Source: Dactylellina haptotyla
Taxonomy: Eukaryota > Ascomycota > Orbiliomycetes > Orbiliales > Orbiliaceae
Length of the DNA stretch: 64,000 bases
Assembly: GCA_031310005.1 (NCBI GenBank)
Contig: CM062379.1
Span: forward strand, 3,844,001 to 3,908,000
Direction: 5' to 3'
The translations under genes were made by a program, and so were the position numbers. The notes under the pieces are model-generated. The model saw nothing but the letters and a program-made list of their open reading frames with translations, was not told where the DNA came from and searched no databases. The number at the start of each line of letters is the position of its first letter. Positions within the stretch are counted from its first letter, which is position 1. Positions 36,462 through 49,189 of this stretch are shown here, in pieces.

Positions 36462-38728
36462 ATGGATCCTACGGACACGCCGGCTGGCAATGGAACTAGC
36501 ACAGAACCAATCAAACGACCGGTCTCTCCAACAGCTGTAGAGACTGCCCACGACCCTTCCAACGGTTCGACACTCGACGACGGTCCAGTCTCAAAGAAGC
36601 TTAAGACCGATGATGATGCATCGAAATCGACTGAGAGGCGCAAGGGAGTAGCTCCCATCAAAGCAGAGTACGTCATCGTGATTAGGAACCAACAAGAGTA
36701 AATGAGCCTGACATTGAACCATCACCTGAACACTAGATTCTTGCTACAGCCAGGCTCCTCACAGCCCTTGCCTCCAGCTCCGGATGATGATGCAGCAGAA
36801 TCAAGACCTCAGTCACAAGCCGCCGGATCTTCGGAGGCACCAGCTGGAGGTCGCAAGTTCACCAAGGCCGAAAAGCAAGCTCGGACAGGGCAGAACAAGG
36901 CCCGACGGTTCGGAAAGTACGGTGAATATGTAGGCCTCTGCCGCTCACGCGCCCTGGCTAACGAGTTCTCGACTTCCGGTTGCAACTTTGGAGAGAAGTG
37001 CCGCGAAAGCCATGATATTCGGGCGTACCTAGATCAGCGAGAGAATCTGAATGACGGGGTATGTCCGGTATGGGCTGAGCGAGGGACCTGCGGTGGTGGA
37101 TGGAAGTGCAAATGGGTCAAATCGCATATGCGGGAGGTCGATGTTCCCCTCGAAGACCCTACCGTGGAAGGAACGAGGAAAGAACTTCAGCTGGTTACTG
37201 ACGAGGAGAAGAACAAGGATTACTTGGCCGGACTAGGCTCTACGGGGGCTATGAAGAATGAGATATCAGCGGAAACTAAGAAGCTTCTCATGCATAAGAA
37301 GTTCTCTTATGGGAATAGTGACGCCTTCCTCAAATACCTGGAACAGACGGCGGGCGAGAAGCCGGGTGAGAAGCCGCAGAAGGAAGCGAATGATGGTGAC
37401 GAGGGCGTGAGAAGAGACAATAATGCGTCTTACACGGAGACACCGTTCAAACCTTCTGAGAAACGACGGCTGCACATATCCGCTAGTACGCCGCTCCTCG
37501 CCCCTCTTACCACGACAGGCAACCTGCCCTTCCGAAGACTATGTACGACGCTCGGAGCTTCCGTCACATACTCTGAGATGGCAATGTCCATCCCTCTCAT
37601 CAAAGGTGAGAAGAGTGAATGGGCGCTGGTCCGAGCCCATAAATCAGAGGATCACTTTGGCGTTCAGATATCAGCAAAGAAGCCATGGGAGGCACTAAAG
37701 GCCACTGAAGTCCTAGCGCACTACTGCCCTTCGCTTAACCTCATCGACATGAACTCGGGTTGCCCGATCGATCTCGTTTACAGATCCGGCGGCGGTTCCG
37801 CCCTGTTGGAGCAGCAATCCAAATTGAGCAAGATGATGCGAGGGATGAACTACGTGAGTGGTGAGATCCCGATCACTGTCAAAATCAGAACCGGGTGCTC
37901 AGACAAACACCCCACCGCGAAAAAGCTTATCCGGCGGCTGATCGATGAAGGCGATGTTGCGGCGATTACCCTGCACGGTCGATCTAGGCAGCAGCGGTAC
38001 TCGCGAGAAGCGGATTGGGGATACATAGAAGAATGCTCAGCTCTGATACAAAAGTTGAAAGAGGAAAAAGAGAGCGCGATGGATACGTCTACTGATGATA
38101 AAGAGAAGAGCGAGCCGAGAAGACAGGTACCATATTTCATTGGTAACGGGGATTGCTACTCTCACGAGGATTACTATAAAGCGGTGAACGAGCACCACGT
38201 GGACTCTGTCTTGGTTGCGAGAGGAGCTCTGATCAAGCCTTGGATATTCGAGGAGATTCATGCGAAGCAGTATCTGGATAAATCTGCAACCGAGAGGCTG
38301 GCGATGGTTGAGCAATTTGCAAAGTACGGGTTGGACTGCTGGGGCAGTGACGAGATGGGTGTGAACAACACTCGTCGGTTCTTATGCGAGTATTTGAGCT
38401 TCACGCATAGGTACATCCCCGTGGGGTTGTTGGAGGTACTACCACCAAGGCTTCAAGACCGGCCACCAAGATTCAGGGGTAGAAACGAGCTCGAGACTTT
38501 GTTGGCAAGCGATAATTATCGAGATTGGGTTAAGATTAGTGAAATGTTTTTGGGGAAGGCGAGCGATGATTTCAAGTTTATCCCGAAACATAAGGTATGC
38601 TTCTCACTGCTACTATAACAATATTACAACTGTGCAAAATGGCGCAATTTGAGACAATGCTGGATAATGTTTACTAACTCGGAGTTTTATAGAGTAACTC
38701 ATACGATGCTGTCGATGCCGAAGGGTAA
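36462..38728 (+). CDS. dus3: tRNA-dihydrouridine synthase 3 (Dus3)
   Basis: FMN-dependent enzyme that reduces uridine 47 in the variable loop of cytosolic tRNAs using NADPH. Exons 36462-36667, 36737-38594 and 38693-38728 keep frame; 699 residues. After a disordered head with KKLK and RRK basic patches, two CCCH zinc fingers typical of Dus3 appear at about residues 137-160 (LCRSRALANEF...GEKCRESH) and 177-195 (VCPVWAERGTCGGGWKCKW). The TIM-barrel synthase domain follows, with the catalytic cysteine in DMNSGCPID (about 407), GSALLEQ, VKIRTGC, TLHGRSRQQRYSREADW and IGNGDCYSHEDYY. The last exon supplies only SNSYDAVDAEG, the usual ending in Dus3 proteins. Zinc fingers and length separate it from Dus1, Dus2 and Dus4. 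Confidence 0.95.
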
Positions 38729-41700
38729 AAGAATTGTAGGTGCACATGTAAACAATTTATTTAGGTTCGTTACTTGGAACATTGAAGGATATGTCCGAAA
38801 GTCCGGCGAGACTACCATTTCGCTTATAGCGTTGTCTTTCCCTGTGCGGGACGACTGTATCATTATTGTATAACAAGCTTCAAAACGAATATTACATTTT
38901 TGCCGACAGGGGTTTTGATTGCCCAAGTAGGAAGAAAATCGAATAAGATATTTTCAGTTTTACTAGAGCCAATTGAAACAGTTCAAATGGCAGTGCATTT
39001 TCCAGTCGCACAAAAGACATGTTTTGCATCCTGAGTGAGATAATTCCGAAGCTCGCTGGTGGGCTATAGAAATGTGGCGTCGAAATTCCAAATCACCCCG
39101 AACAGGCGATATACCCCATAAACGAGCTCTGAAGCAGATGCTACGAACAAAAACCAAATACAGTTCCTAGATCGAGTAAACTTTACTTTTCGGTGAGATA
39201 AGATAGGTAGCCATGTTTACTTTTGGTCTTTCCTCCATTGATCACGAAAACGGCCTTGAAACAAAGGTCAAAAGACGTCATAGTATACTAGTAATCTTAT
39301 TTGGGCCTGCCGCCTTAATGTCGCTGCCAATACGCTTCTCACAAATGCTGCGTCTATAGCGGCAATAAGACCTTCATACCAAGGTGCCGCACGGGCTCAT
39401 GCGGATCGGGATTTGTTCCCCAGATGAAACAATACAACGGGTCTCAGCTATCGTCGCATTTGCGGTCTCGTAAATCGTGCATGCCGCCCGGTGCGACGCA
39501 ATCTTTGGACTAAAGAGGAGGCCGATATCCGAACTCGCCGGCCTAATCATGCAATGTTCTCAGGAGAAACGCTCGACGATATCCACACGTCAGCTGTTGG
39601 TAAGTCGCCATTTATGCCGGATGCTGTCAAATCCGACATACGTCTACATAAACCTGCATTACATATGTTATTTTACATTTTATCAGGTTTCTTTTTTCGG
39701 ATTCTTGTATTGCTGCAGGCACAAGAAAGATTGATCCGCTAACGAAGTAGGTTGCAGGTCTCACAACCACCTTTTGACCACGCCCCAGCTGTACAGCCAC
39801 ATCCAAAATGGTGCTAGCGACGGTGTAGCCGGGCCCAACATCCAAAATAGGTAATATCATGCAAGCGAAAATTTTCGACGAAGAGGCAGAAGTGGGTAAC
39901 TTGGACGAAAATGGACTGCCGGATCATTCTACCTACGGCTACAGTTGCTTCCCGGCGTGTGAGCCAGGAGGAGGGGACTTTGGTCTTGGGTATTGCGGAG
40001 CCGTTCCACCCATTATTTTCGAAATCAGGACAGGTGGTGGTGGCTAGCTGACCATTACCCGGGTTCACAACGAGTGGCTGCCTCACATTGCATTTGATCG
40101 CTCTGCCCACCGATTGAGGAAGTGGGAATACCGGCGGTGGATATTGCTACCAGGGGAATTAGTCGGATTCTATGGCTGCCGTGCATCCCTCGGCGTGCTG
40201 ATTCAGCTCGAGATTGTTCATTCATTACGCAGAGGAGACGGAAGGGACGAATAACTCGAGAACAGAGCGCAAGTAATACGGTCTTTCCCGATCTTGGGAC
40301 GACTAGAGGTTATTGCTCCGGGTAAAGGATCGATTGCAAAGAGAGCCGTCAGCTGCGGTTATCTCGACCGCGCGTGCTAGCGAATGCGTCCACCAGCCGG
40401 ACACAAATCGCTGATAGGACGTCTGAGTTCGAAGGCCTGTTCGAAGCCTGGGGCTCAAAAGTCACACATGAGATCAGCAAGCTTGTGCGGCTGAAGGAGG
40501 AGTCGGTTCGCCAGTGGGCCCTTTTTGCCTGCTGCTTTTGCTCTGATTACCTACCCAACACCATGGCGCCGGTCCTGAGGACCCCGTCAAACGAAGCGAT
40601 TTAAGAGGATCTTATCCCAAGCTTAAGCGTCGCTGCACCTCCCAGCGCCTCCCCGAAATTCTCTGGTCAGATACGAAGACATCCTAAAGCCCGTCCCAAA
40701 AGATCGAGAACGCCAAAAGGGCTTTCACAGCGTCGACCAGTGCCCCAAGCCCCTTCCCTTGTTCATGCATCCACCACTTGCCCCTTGCAGGTTGCCGCAG
40801 GATCGCCTGTCAGCTCTATAAACGTGCGCCGGCCACAATACGCTTAGCCTCGACGTCAACGTTTCTACATTTGGACTTTGCCCTGTTAGGTTTCTTTCCT
40901 CGTGGGCGCACACCTGGTCCGGCGGTGTCTGCTTCCAGCGGTTCTAGAAGATCTTATATATTTTTAAGGCTGCTACCCTTCGCCTCCCCATTTCTATCCG
41001 AACTCTCTTTTGCATCGGGGCCCCAGTAATACAAATAGTTCGGAATGGTCGTCTGAGCAAACCCGTCCAACAACCGCGACTACAACAAAACGTCCTTTTC
41101 TGCGAAGCGAGCTGTCCGTCGACCTTATAAGGTTGATTCAGAACTTGGGCTGACCGCCGCCTCTCCTTATTGCGTACGTTTCTCGCCACAAGTATTACTA
41201 TACACATACCTTCGTAAGTCAAAATCCACTGCTTCAACTTTTTGTACGCATGCGATTGTTGCCTTTGGCACCAAAAGGATGATTCTTCAAGATGCCTCAG
41301 ACTCTTCTGGTGGTAAGGTTGACTTAATGGCTGACCTTTATCCGCAGCTTTTCCATTAGTTTTCAACACATTTATATATTAGCCACGTTTGGAACCAGAA
41401 TTGCAATTCTCCAACGACAGCTTTCCCATATTAGGTCCTGCCGCCTGCAAGAGGTTAGAGTATAGACCAGAGCGTACCACACCCCGGGTCCAAATAGGTT
41501 TTAGCAACCACTTCGGTTCGATATAACAGGTCGCCGTTGTACCAACTGCATTTAATATTTCCTAATTCTGCCCTCAAACGCATCAAACCTTGCATAATAC
41601 GACCGCTTTTACCTTTACCACACACCATTTCGCGGGCGTGGCTGGAGAATGGCATATTATTGCCCTGAAATAGCTGTCGCAGCAGCAACCGATCCAGCTT

Positions 41701-41879
41701 TCAAGATCCAAGGTCTACGAAGTCTCACATGGTCACATTCACCAAGGTCGCTCCATGCAGCGGCCAGAGATAGTAAGACTAGGCAGCATTCTTTATACAG
41801 TATTCTTCAAACTCGGACGACATCTCCATCTGAACCATCCTTTCTTTTCGATGATTTTGCTTCTCTGAGCATTACCACA
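38729..41879. other. 3.15 kb interval with possible decayed coding remnants
   Basis: No intact gene. Coding-like fragments occur without connection: plus-strand RRNLWTKEEADIRTRRP (about 39490-39540, SANT/Myb-like in look) followed by a GTAAGT donor at 39600; a plus-strand frame at 40374-40604 with LVRLKEESVRQWALFACC; and a minus-strand frame at 40110-39814 with PLVVNPGNGQLATTTCPDF. They may be remnants of degenerate genes, or chance. Confidence 0.35.
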
Positions 41880-44007
41880 ATGCCTTCAGTACCCCGAAAT
41901 TATGATATTTGGCACGAAATAATTAGCTACGTAAGTTATCCCTTTTTCAATCTTTTCTTGACATTGAGGAATCCAAGATGTTCCTTTCCCGCCCCGAGTG
42001 TTTTTTTATACCAGCTGCGGCTGACAACAACAAAATGAATTACCTTGTCATTTTGGCAATCGTAATAGTTAGAAAACGAAAAAACTTCACTTTTAGCACT
42101 ATGCCTTGTGGACAAGGGCATGTATGATGTGGCCTCGCGGTTTCTATGGAGGAATGTCAATCTGAGAACGAAATCTGCCCCGCAGCCTCGCTTCAACAAT
42201 GCGGTCCGAGTCTTGATGGATCGTCGACGGCACCATGCTTCTTGTGTGCGAAGTCTTAGGATATCTTCTTCTAGTACCAGTAAATTCGGTTCTCGTGGCC
42301 AAAGTCCGAATACCAGCCCTATTTCTCCTGTAGGGCCGCAGGATGCTTCAGCTCGATATCTCACTGAACTCTGCATGAGAGTTAGGGCGCAGGTAGTGGA
42401 TGTCCTGCCCCGACTGACAAATCTAAAAAATTTCGAGTAAGTTTCCCTCCCCTACAAAAAAGAATGTATCTGCCAAGTCGGTTAGAGAGAACTTGGCCTA
42501 TTAGATAATTATTCAATGAACCGGGGCGTCAATACTGATTCTATCGCACCTAGATGGTCTACGAGTGTCCACATCGATACTGCGATCCTTCAAGCACTTC
42601 GACGCCACCCGACATTGCGAAAACTCGACCTTTGTCCCGGCTCCGACCAATCATGGTATTTGCCGCCTCTATTAGACGAACCGAGTCAATTCTCTCTTCA
42701 AATGCTCGCTAGCACAAGGCTGAAATCTTTGACGTTGACGCTGCCAAACCTGCTGTCGGAGAAATGTTGGGTATTCGAACCGTACCAGGAAATTTCCAAC
42801 ATCTGCTGGGATTTGACAGAATTACTCCGCAATGTGCCATCTTTGAATACTTTATCTTTAAGGATGCGACCGGTTTATAACCCAGCGACTGCTACTGCCC
42901 CATTGTTATTCACTGCGAACGGAGCCCAGCTAGCCGCCGCGACAAGGACGCAACAAGACTTCGAAAGTGACTTGCTGCACGAAATCCACGAATTGATAGA
43001 TCGCCACCATGATCACTTTTGCTTCCGCGTCACGGGACTGGACACTGAAGGGATGTGGGACTTTTTCGAGAAAGGTCACACGCTACCCCGCGTAACATCG
43101 CTGACCATTCTCGACTCACCTTCTAACGGACGGTTCAACAAGTACTCGACACTACGGAGCATGGATCCGGACTCTGTCACTAATGATTTCATGTCTGGCG
43201 AACGGGTTCTCTACGACTACGAGTACCGCTCCAATGGGAAACTCTTGATCAGAGACTGCAGCCACCTCCAACTGGCGTTGCTGAAGAAATACCGTAAAGA
43301 GCTGACCGAACTCGATATTGAATTCCCAAACGTGGATGTCAAGCTTGTCATGCTCCCCAAGCTTGTAAAACTGCGCACGGGCATCTGCACAACACCTGGA
43401 ATCGAATGGGAGGTCAGCAAGATAAATGAGCTTCCAAAAAGGTGCAAGTATCTGAGACATCTGGAGCTACATGTCCCGTGGGACTGGCGATACTGGAGGC
43501 TGTTATGGGTAAGCTATTTTCCCTTTTCATTAGATAACCCGTATTACAAGTTCTTATCTAACGCTGAATCAGCGTCAGCGGGACAACCCGGCATTCGAAA
43601 GACTTCTGGAAGGCTACCACGCCTTGAAGAGCTTACATATCTCCGTCGTCCGCCCGTTCGAATACGTTAACTCCATGTCCGTCCCGCTCGATCGGGAAGC
43701 CAGTGCGGCGAAATTACAGGCGATGAGATCTCGTGATGTTGTAAGTTGATCCTATGTTTGTGTTGTTATATTCTCACCATTTCACATAAGCTAATACGAG
43801 GTGTCATTATTTTAGCTCCCATCTTCTAAATTCGTACCTTGGCTGTTAAGGACATATCCGTATCTTGAAACTCTTAAGGCCGGAGGTGGTGCGCCTGTGG
43901 CGGTCCACACTGGTGTGCGGATGAGTATGGAGAGGTTAGTGTTTGCACTTGATGCCTTCAAGGTTTCACCCATGCCTTGGGAGCCAATCGAGGGCGTTTT
44001 CTTGTAG
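41880..44007 (+). CDS. F-box protein with leucine-rich C-terminal region
   Basis: Probable substrate receptor of an SCF ubiquitin ligase. Five exons: 41880-41930, 42069-42436, 42488-43508, 43573-43740 and 43816-44007; 599 residues. The first two exons join to give a short F-box-like motif, DIWHEIISYLENEK then LLALCLVDKGMYDVASRFLW, the usual ascomycete pattern. The remainder has irregular leucine-rich segments (LRKLDLCPGSD, LKSLTLTLPNLL, LNTLSLRMRP, LTELDIEFPN, LRHLELHVPWDW), which suggest a diverged leucine-rich-repeat fold that binds a target. The acceptor of exon 3 (ending 42487) is a weak AG chosen because it alone keeps frame. An ATG at 41649 in the same frame would add 77 residues of non-conserved appearance; I prefer 41880 because it puts the F-box at the N-terminus. 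Confidence 0.8.
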
Positions 44008-44806
44008 GCTGCTTCTTGGTTAATATTTGGGTTTACATCGCGACCCTATATCTCCTATCGGCGCCCGGTTTCTGTTTTACACTTCGCACTTTGCTATGCG
44101 ACAAAGTGGTCATGCCTTTTTTTCTTCTTATCCTTCGAACGGCTTCGATATCGAGGTTGTTCCTTTTCTTCTTACATACTTTTCTCTCAATATGACATGA
44201 CGAATTTCCTTAAGATATAATATGTTTTTCTTTCAATCTACCTGTATAGTTTCTCAATCTCCCTTTGGTCTTTTCATTTCGCTGCTATTTTGTTGTCGGC
44301 ACAGCGTGGAGAATCATGCATTATATGGCGTTTTCTTGTCCTTTCGGGTCAATTTACTTCCAATCCCGGCGGAGGGTGACCTCTGTTTGTGTGAAATGTC
44401 TATAATGTACTTTTCAAGCTCTTTTATAATACTTGTTTATACGCAATTTTTTTTTTTTACATTCCTTTTATATTTATTTTCTTAGTATCAATCATCCACA
44501 CTAGGTGTCTCTCGTGGTAGCCCGAGCTTGTAAGATATAAATGTTTCGTTTGATTCATCGATACCCTCTTCATTTGTTATCTCTTTCTTTATAAAAGTAT
44601 CATATTCCGGAAGGCTCCAGATTACTGACTTGGGGGTTTTGTTGGGGCATTCAGTGCCATCTCTGAAGTAATCAAAGGTTTAATGTGTGTACGGTAGTTT
44701 TCTTAATTTATAAGTATTGATTTTTACTTTTTTATGGCTACCAGCTGCCAAAGCAGAGCATATTTACAAGCACGATGTATCAAAGAGGGGGGTGTGTAAA
44801 CAAGGT
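44008..44806. other. Convergent intergenic region, T-rich
   Basis: 3' flanks of the F-box and aldehyde dehydrogenase genes. No gene seen. Confidence 0.6.
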
Positions 44807-46494
44807 CTAAGCTACGGGCTTCTTGAAAGTTATGGTTTTTATGTAGGTGAACTCCTGGATTCCCCACTTGCCACCGAAACGGCCGTATCCCGATGCCTTG
44901 ACACCACCGTGTGGGAAGACTGGGTTGTCATATACAGTCATGTGGTTGATATGAATGGCGCTATATTGACAACCTACGTTAGTTTATCAAGTAAACATAA
45001 GGAAACACGACGGTGAAGAAACGTACCCGGAGTCGATGTATTCTCCAAGTTTGATAGCCTCGACCTCGTTCTTGGAGAAAATTGATACCGAGAGTCCGAA
45101 TTCGAGCTCGTTCGCGAGGGCGATTCCATCCTGTGGATTCTCGCTGTCGTATTCTACTATAGAGAAAATCGGACCGAATGTTTCGGTCTGGTAGATACTC
45201 ATATCTTTGGTCACTTTGGTGAGGAAGAGAAGGGGTACGCTCGATGAGACATCCGCCATTATTGAGTCGATTAATGTGGCAGGAGCCTCCTCTCCACTGG
45301 AAGAATATACTGTAGCACCCTTCTCGGTAGCGTCTTTGAGGAGTCCAAGAAGCTTTTCCTTAGCTGCGCCGGTAATCAGCGGCAGTTGAGACGCTGGGAA
45401 TATATTCCGAATAGAATCAACTATCTTCTGGACCAGGGTGGGTATGAGCGGTCTGGGGATGATTGCAAGTTCCTAGTCTTTTACGTCAGGAATTGTATCC
45501 GAGTTATATATATGAAACTGCGGAGAACTTCTTACAGTTGACATGCATATTTGCCCTGAATTAAGGTAAGCGCCAACCACAAGCTCTTGAGCGAGGGTAT
45601 CCAGGTCTGCATCTTTAAGCGCCAGCGCGACACATTTCCCACCCAGCTCCATGGTTACGGGTTTTCCATACCGTCCTGCGATCTCGTTGATCTTCCTGCC
45701 CACGGCGGTGGATCCGGTGAAGTTGAGGTACTGCACCGCCGGGTGCTTCAGTAGTGTTTCTACCACCTCTGCTGCGTTTCCAGGGGCCGGTGGGGCCGGG
45801 AGCACGTTCAGCACACCGGGTGGCAGACCAGAAGAGTGTAAGAGGAGAGCTATGAAGTGGTGGGTCATGGGGGATAGAGGAGCTGCGAGCATTACAACTG
45901 TGTTACCTGCTGCGATGGGGGCAAGAACTGCGCGGAGGCCGAGGATCAGAGGTGCGTTCCTGGCGGCACTGTTTGTGAACAACAGATCCTTGGAGAAATA
46001 ATTATCTGGGGGAATGGGAAGACCTACCATGGTGCTATGGCTCCTACCACTCCATAGGGAACCCTGTGGAGCATCGCTGTCATGGAGTCCCCTCCATCGA
46101 TGGTTTCAGAGCGCAGAGCTTCTTCGAGAACATTCCCAATACTTCCCAAGGACTTGACGCAGAAGCTTTGGTTAAAGGCAGACCAGCCGATGCCAGCACC
46201 TATTTCTTTTTCGAAGTAGTATTGAACTTCGGAAGCGCTGGATTCCAGTATGCTTGCAGCCTTGGAGAATATGGAGATGCGGTCTGGAAGGGGTGTCTTG
46301 GACCATGTGATAAAGGCTTTAGAGGCGGATGCGATCGCTTCATCTACCGTGGCAGGGGAGGCAGCACATGCAGTCCAAGTGAGAGCCTGAGAAGGAGGGG
46401 TTGTAACATCATATCTGGGAGAATCCTCAGGACAGATGGTGGTCCCGTCAATCCAGAGGGGAACGCAGAAGCTACTCTCTTTCTCGAAAGACAT
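44807..46494 (-). CDS. NAD(P)-dependent aldehyde dehydrogenase
   Basis: Oxidises an aldehyde to its acid. Four exons keep frame: 46494-46028, 45959-45536, 45472-45027 and 44960-44807; 496 residues, normal for the superfamily. Visible landmarks are PWNAP with the oxyanion asparagine at 157, the cofactor motif FTGSTAVGRKI (about 235), the general-base glutamate in MELGGK (about 260), the nucleophile Cys294 in GQICMST, and the C-terminal ETFGPIFSIVEY and FPHGGVKASGYGRFGG. The pattern is closest in look to salicylaldehyde/vanillin-type dehydrogenases, but the substrate cannot be assigned. No mitochondrial or peroxisomal signal is evident, so it is probably cytosolic. Confidence 0.92.
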
Positions 46495-49189
46495 ATCTGT
46501 TCAAAGAACGGAGCAAAGGAGGGGAGATAGTTTGGAACCCTAGCAAGCTTTTCTTTCGATTGTAAAAGTTGATCCTCGTTAGGATACAGAACAAGAAGTG
46601 GGTGATACGGAGAACTCGAGTCTACCAGGTCCAGCTGATAAACAAGAAATTGGGACGGAAAGCTAGGATGATATAGAATGCGGTGAAAACCGGGTTTTGG
46701 GGATCGCGACAAGCCGGGGAGAGCTAGCGAACCATCTTCGCTTATATATCCCTCGATTTTCAACGAAACTGTTCTCCTCTTTCGCAAAAAAATCAAAATA
46801 ATCACACAACCTAGTTAAACATCTCGCACTAGTCCATGTCGGTCCAAAAGTTAGAAGCTAGAAGACAGGCGATACGCCAGAGGGATCAGACGGGACGAAG
46901 GGAGGGAGGTCAGACGATATCGCGATACAGATGCCATCCTGGCTCGCCACGCACCTTCGGGAAGCCGTTTTAGGGTCAGAGCGCGAGCGGGACGAACTAG
47001 GCCGGATGCTTCTCGAAACCCGGGTTTATCCTCGGATGGAGAGCTTCGAAACGCCATTGGCTTCCTCTCCTCCATCTCTTACGGAGGGGCTGTGTTTGAG
47101 TAGTGCGCCATAAAATTTTCTTGGACGGTCTGTTCACGGAAAGACTGTTCGGATAAAAGGTTTGCTGCGGGTTGGCCAGTTGGTTGGCTGGGCCACAACT
47201 CCGGTGTTGTCGCTTTTGCGGGAAGTGTGTTGTATGTCGTTAAGAGCTTCAACACGCACCGCAGGGACGTTACACAAGCCGGCGCCCAGATTGAGACAAC
47301 CAACAGCTGGGAGCTCGAACGGCGGCCGTATTCGCTAAAGGGCTGGCTGGAGACCCGGGCCTGAGTTCTTGTCTCTTCACTGTGGTGGTTCTGTCTTCCT
47401 TGCCTACCCCTTGGCGGCCGCACGAGCTTGCGACAAGACATTCGCCGCAGCTGGGTGCCACGGTTCAAAAAAGGATGTTTTAGGGCCGGTATTGGGAAGT
47501 CTGTTCGAGGACAAACAACCTGCCAAAAGCCACCCATCGAAGCGTGGACAGGCATGTGGAAATGTTCGAGCATGAATCGGACGTGGGCACGGACGCGGAA
47601 GCAGAGGCGAAGGTGACGTAAGCACGGTTGAGGGAGGTTTCTTTTGACTCGAGAGAAAGAAAGAGGATCATCTCGAGTAATTTCAGCAACATCGAATAAG
47701 ACAGAGGACCATTGCGAGTCGGAGTGCTGGATAACGTTGGCAATGCAGTGGGGATCAGTCGGGGTGGTACTTCATACCTGAGAATCATAATCATCGGCAT
47801 CATCAAAGACATAAAACCAACATTTCGCCTGAGCACTCTGGAAACGAAAAATATGGGTTTTCAAAGAAGCATGCATTATTTATTGTGTCACAGTACCAAT
47901 GGGTAGAACGATGCGCTGTTATTCGGCGGTAAAGAAGTGCCCTTTTGCAAATCATTCAGAATACCGTACACAGTTCAATGGCATGGATGTAGCGGTAACA
48001 GCCGTGTCATGCAATGGCAGTCCAAAATTTCCTCTCTTGACATTTTAAAGTGGATCAGTGCTATTGATCGTGTCGAGTATCTGTATTTACTACAGCCTGT
48101 ATGCAGAATCGAATCGATGGAATACTAGCGTGGACAATTATCCGAAATCCACAGGACATTCTCACGCTTCTTTTGCCGAGATCTAGTGGTATCTAACCTT
48201 AATCTTGTGGACTGGAATACGGAGTCCCACAATTGTGTTCGAGCTATTTCTATTTTTACCTGGTTGGCTTACTGATCAAATGGTGTTGGAGTTCGAAACC
48301 GCGTTCTCTGCAGTCTCGAGAAAGCCTTGTATGGGAAGCCGTGATCGTTAATTTCCGGAACCCTTGAGATAGGACTCGGAGTAGGCGGGTCTACGTAACC
48401 ATTGCACATCGGCCCCGGTACCGGGTTGCTGTCTGGAGGCCTTCGTCAGCTGGAGAGACGACGACGCCGCCGCTGCATATCAAAGTGTATTCATTTTGGC
48501 TTCGTATTTGTTTCGTACATCGTTTAGGAGGGGAGATCCCGAGCTAGTCCCCCTCCGTCCGCTCTGGCGGGGCGGGGCAGCAAGTCAGCAAGAACAGAAA
48601 GAACAGAAAGAGGGGGCGGCCGGGGCGTGTTTGAAGCGGACCACTTCGTACAGGAACAGGCGGTTTGGTCAATTCAACACGGCCGGAACACACAAAAAAC
48701 CACCCTGGTTCAAAAATCTGTGTATCGTTCATGCTGGCTGACTACGCAGGAGCCTCACTGCGGACGGGCTCTTATATAACGAGTTTAGTCGTCAGGCCGA
48801 GCGGAGGTTTTATTTCGGAACCGCCTTTTCCATACGCTCCTTCTCCAGCACTTGTCTGTCTTCTATTGCTATTGCACCTGCCGTCATAACGTTGTTGGCG
48901 CATTGACGACGCGGATCTTAACCATCACGGAATATAACTTGGCGGGTAGATTCCTCGCACCGCTTAAGCTTTGCACTAGACCCTCCTACCCACAAAGACC
49001 CATCCCCTCATTCCCACCTATCGTCTGCCCGCGCACTCGTTCGTTCCGAGTAATCGGAATATCTTCCTTCGAAAACCTCCTCCCGGGTCAGCATCGGCGA
49101 CGGCAAATCAATCATCACTACTATTCTTATTCTATCTTGCCCCATTACGACATACTGACGGCTGCGCCGTACCTCAATCTACCGTAGAC
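46495..49189. other. 2.7 kb divergent intergenic region
   Basis: No supported gene. Open frames at 46344-46805 (minus) and 47079-47573 (minus) look non-coding. The last 350 bases before 49190 are pyrimidine-rich with TATATAAC near 48773, a candidate TATA element for a transcript upstream of the glycosyltransferase gene. Confidence 0.55.

Noticed and set aside
46344-46805. 153-codon minus-strand frame overlapping the dehydrogenase start
   Set aside because: Overlaps the dehydrogenase 5' end in another frame and has no recognisable sequence. It is probably leader region.
47079-47573. 164-codon minus-strand frame between the dehydrogenase and glycosyltransferase genes
   Set aside because: Proline/glutamine/arginine-rich translation with no domain, overlapped by several similar frames on the other strand; looks like non-coding GC-rich sequence.
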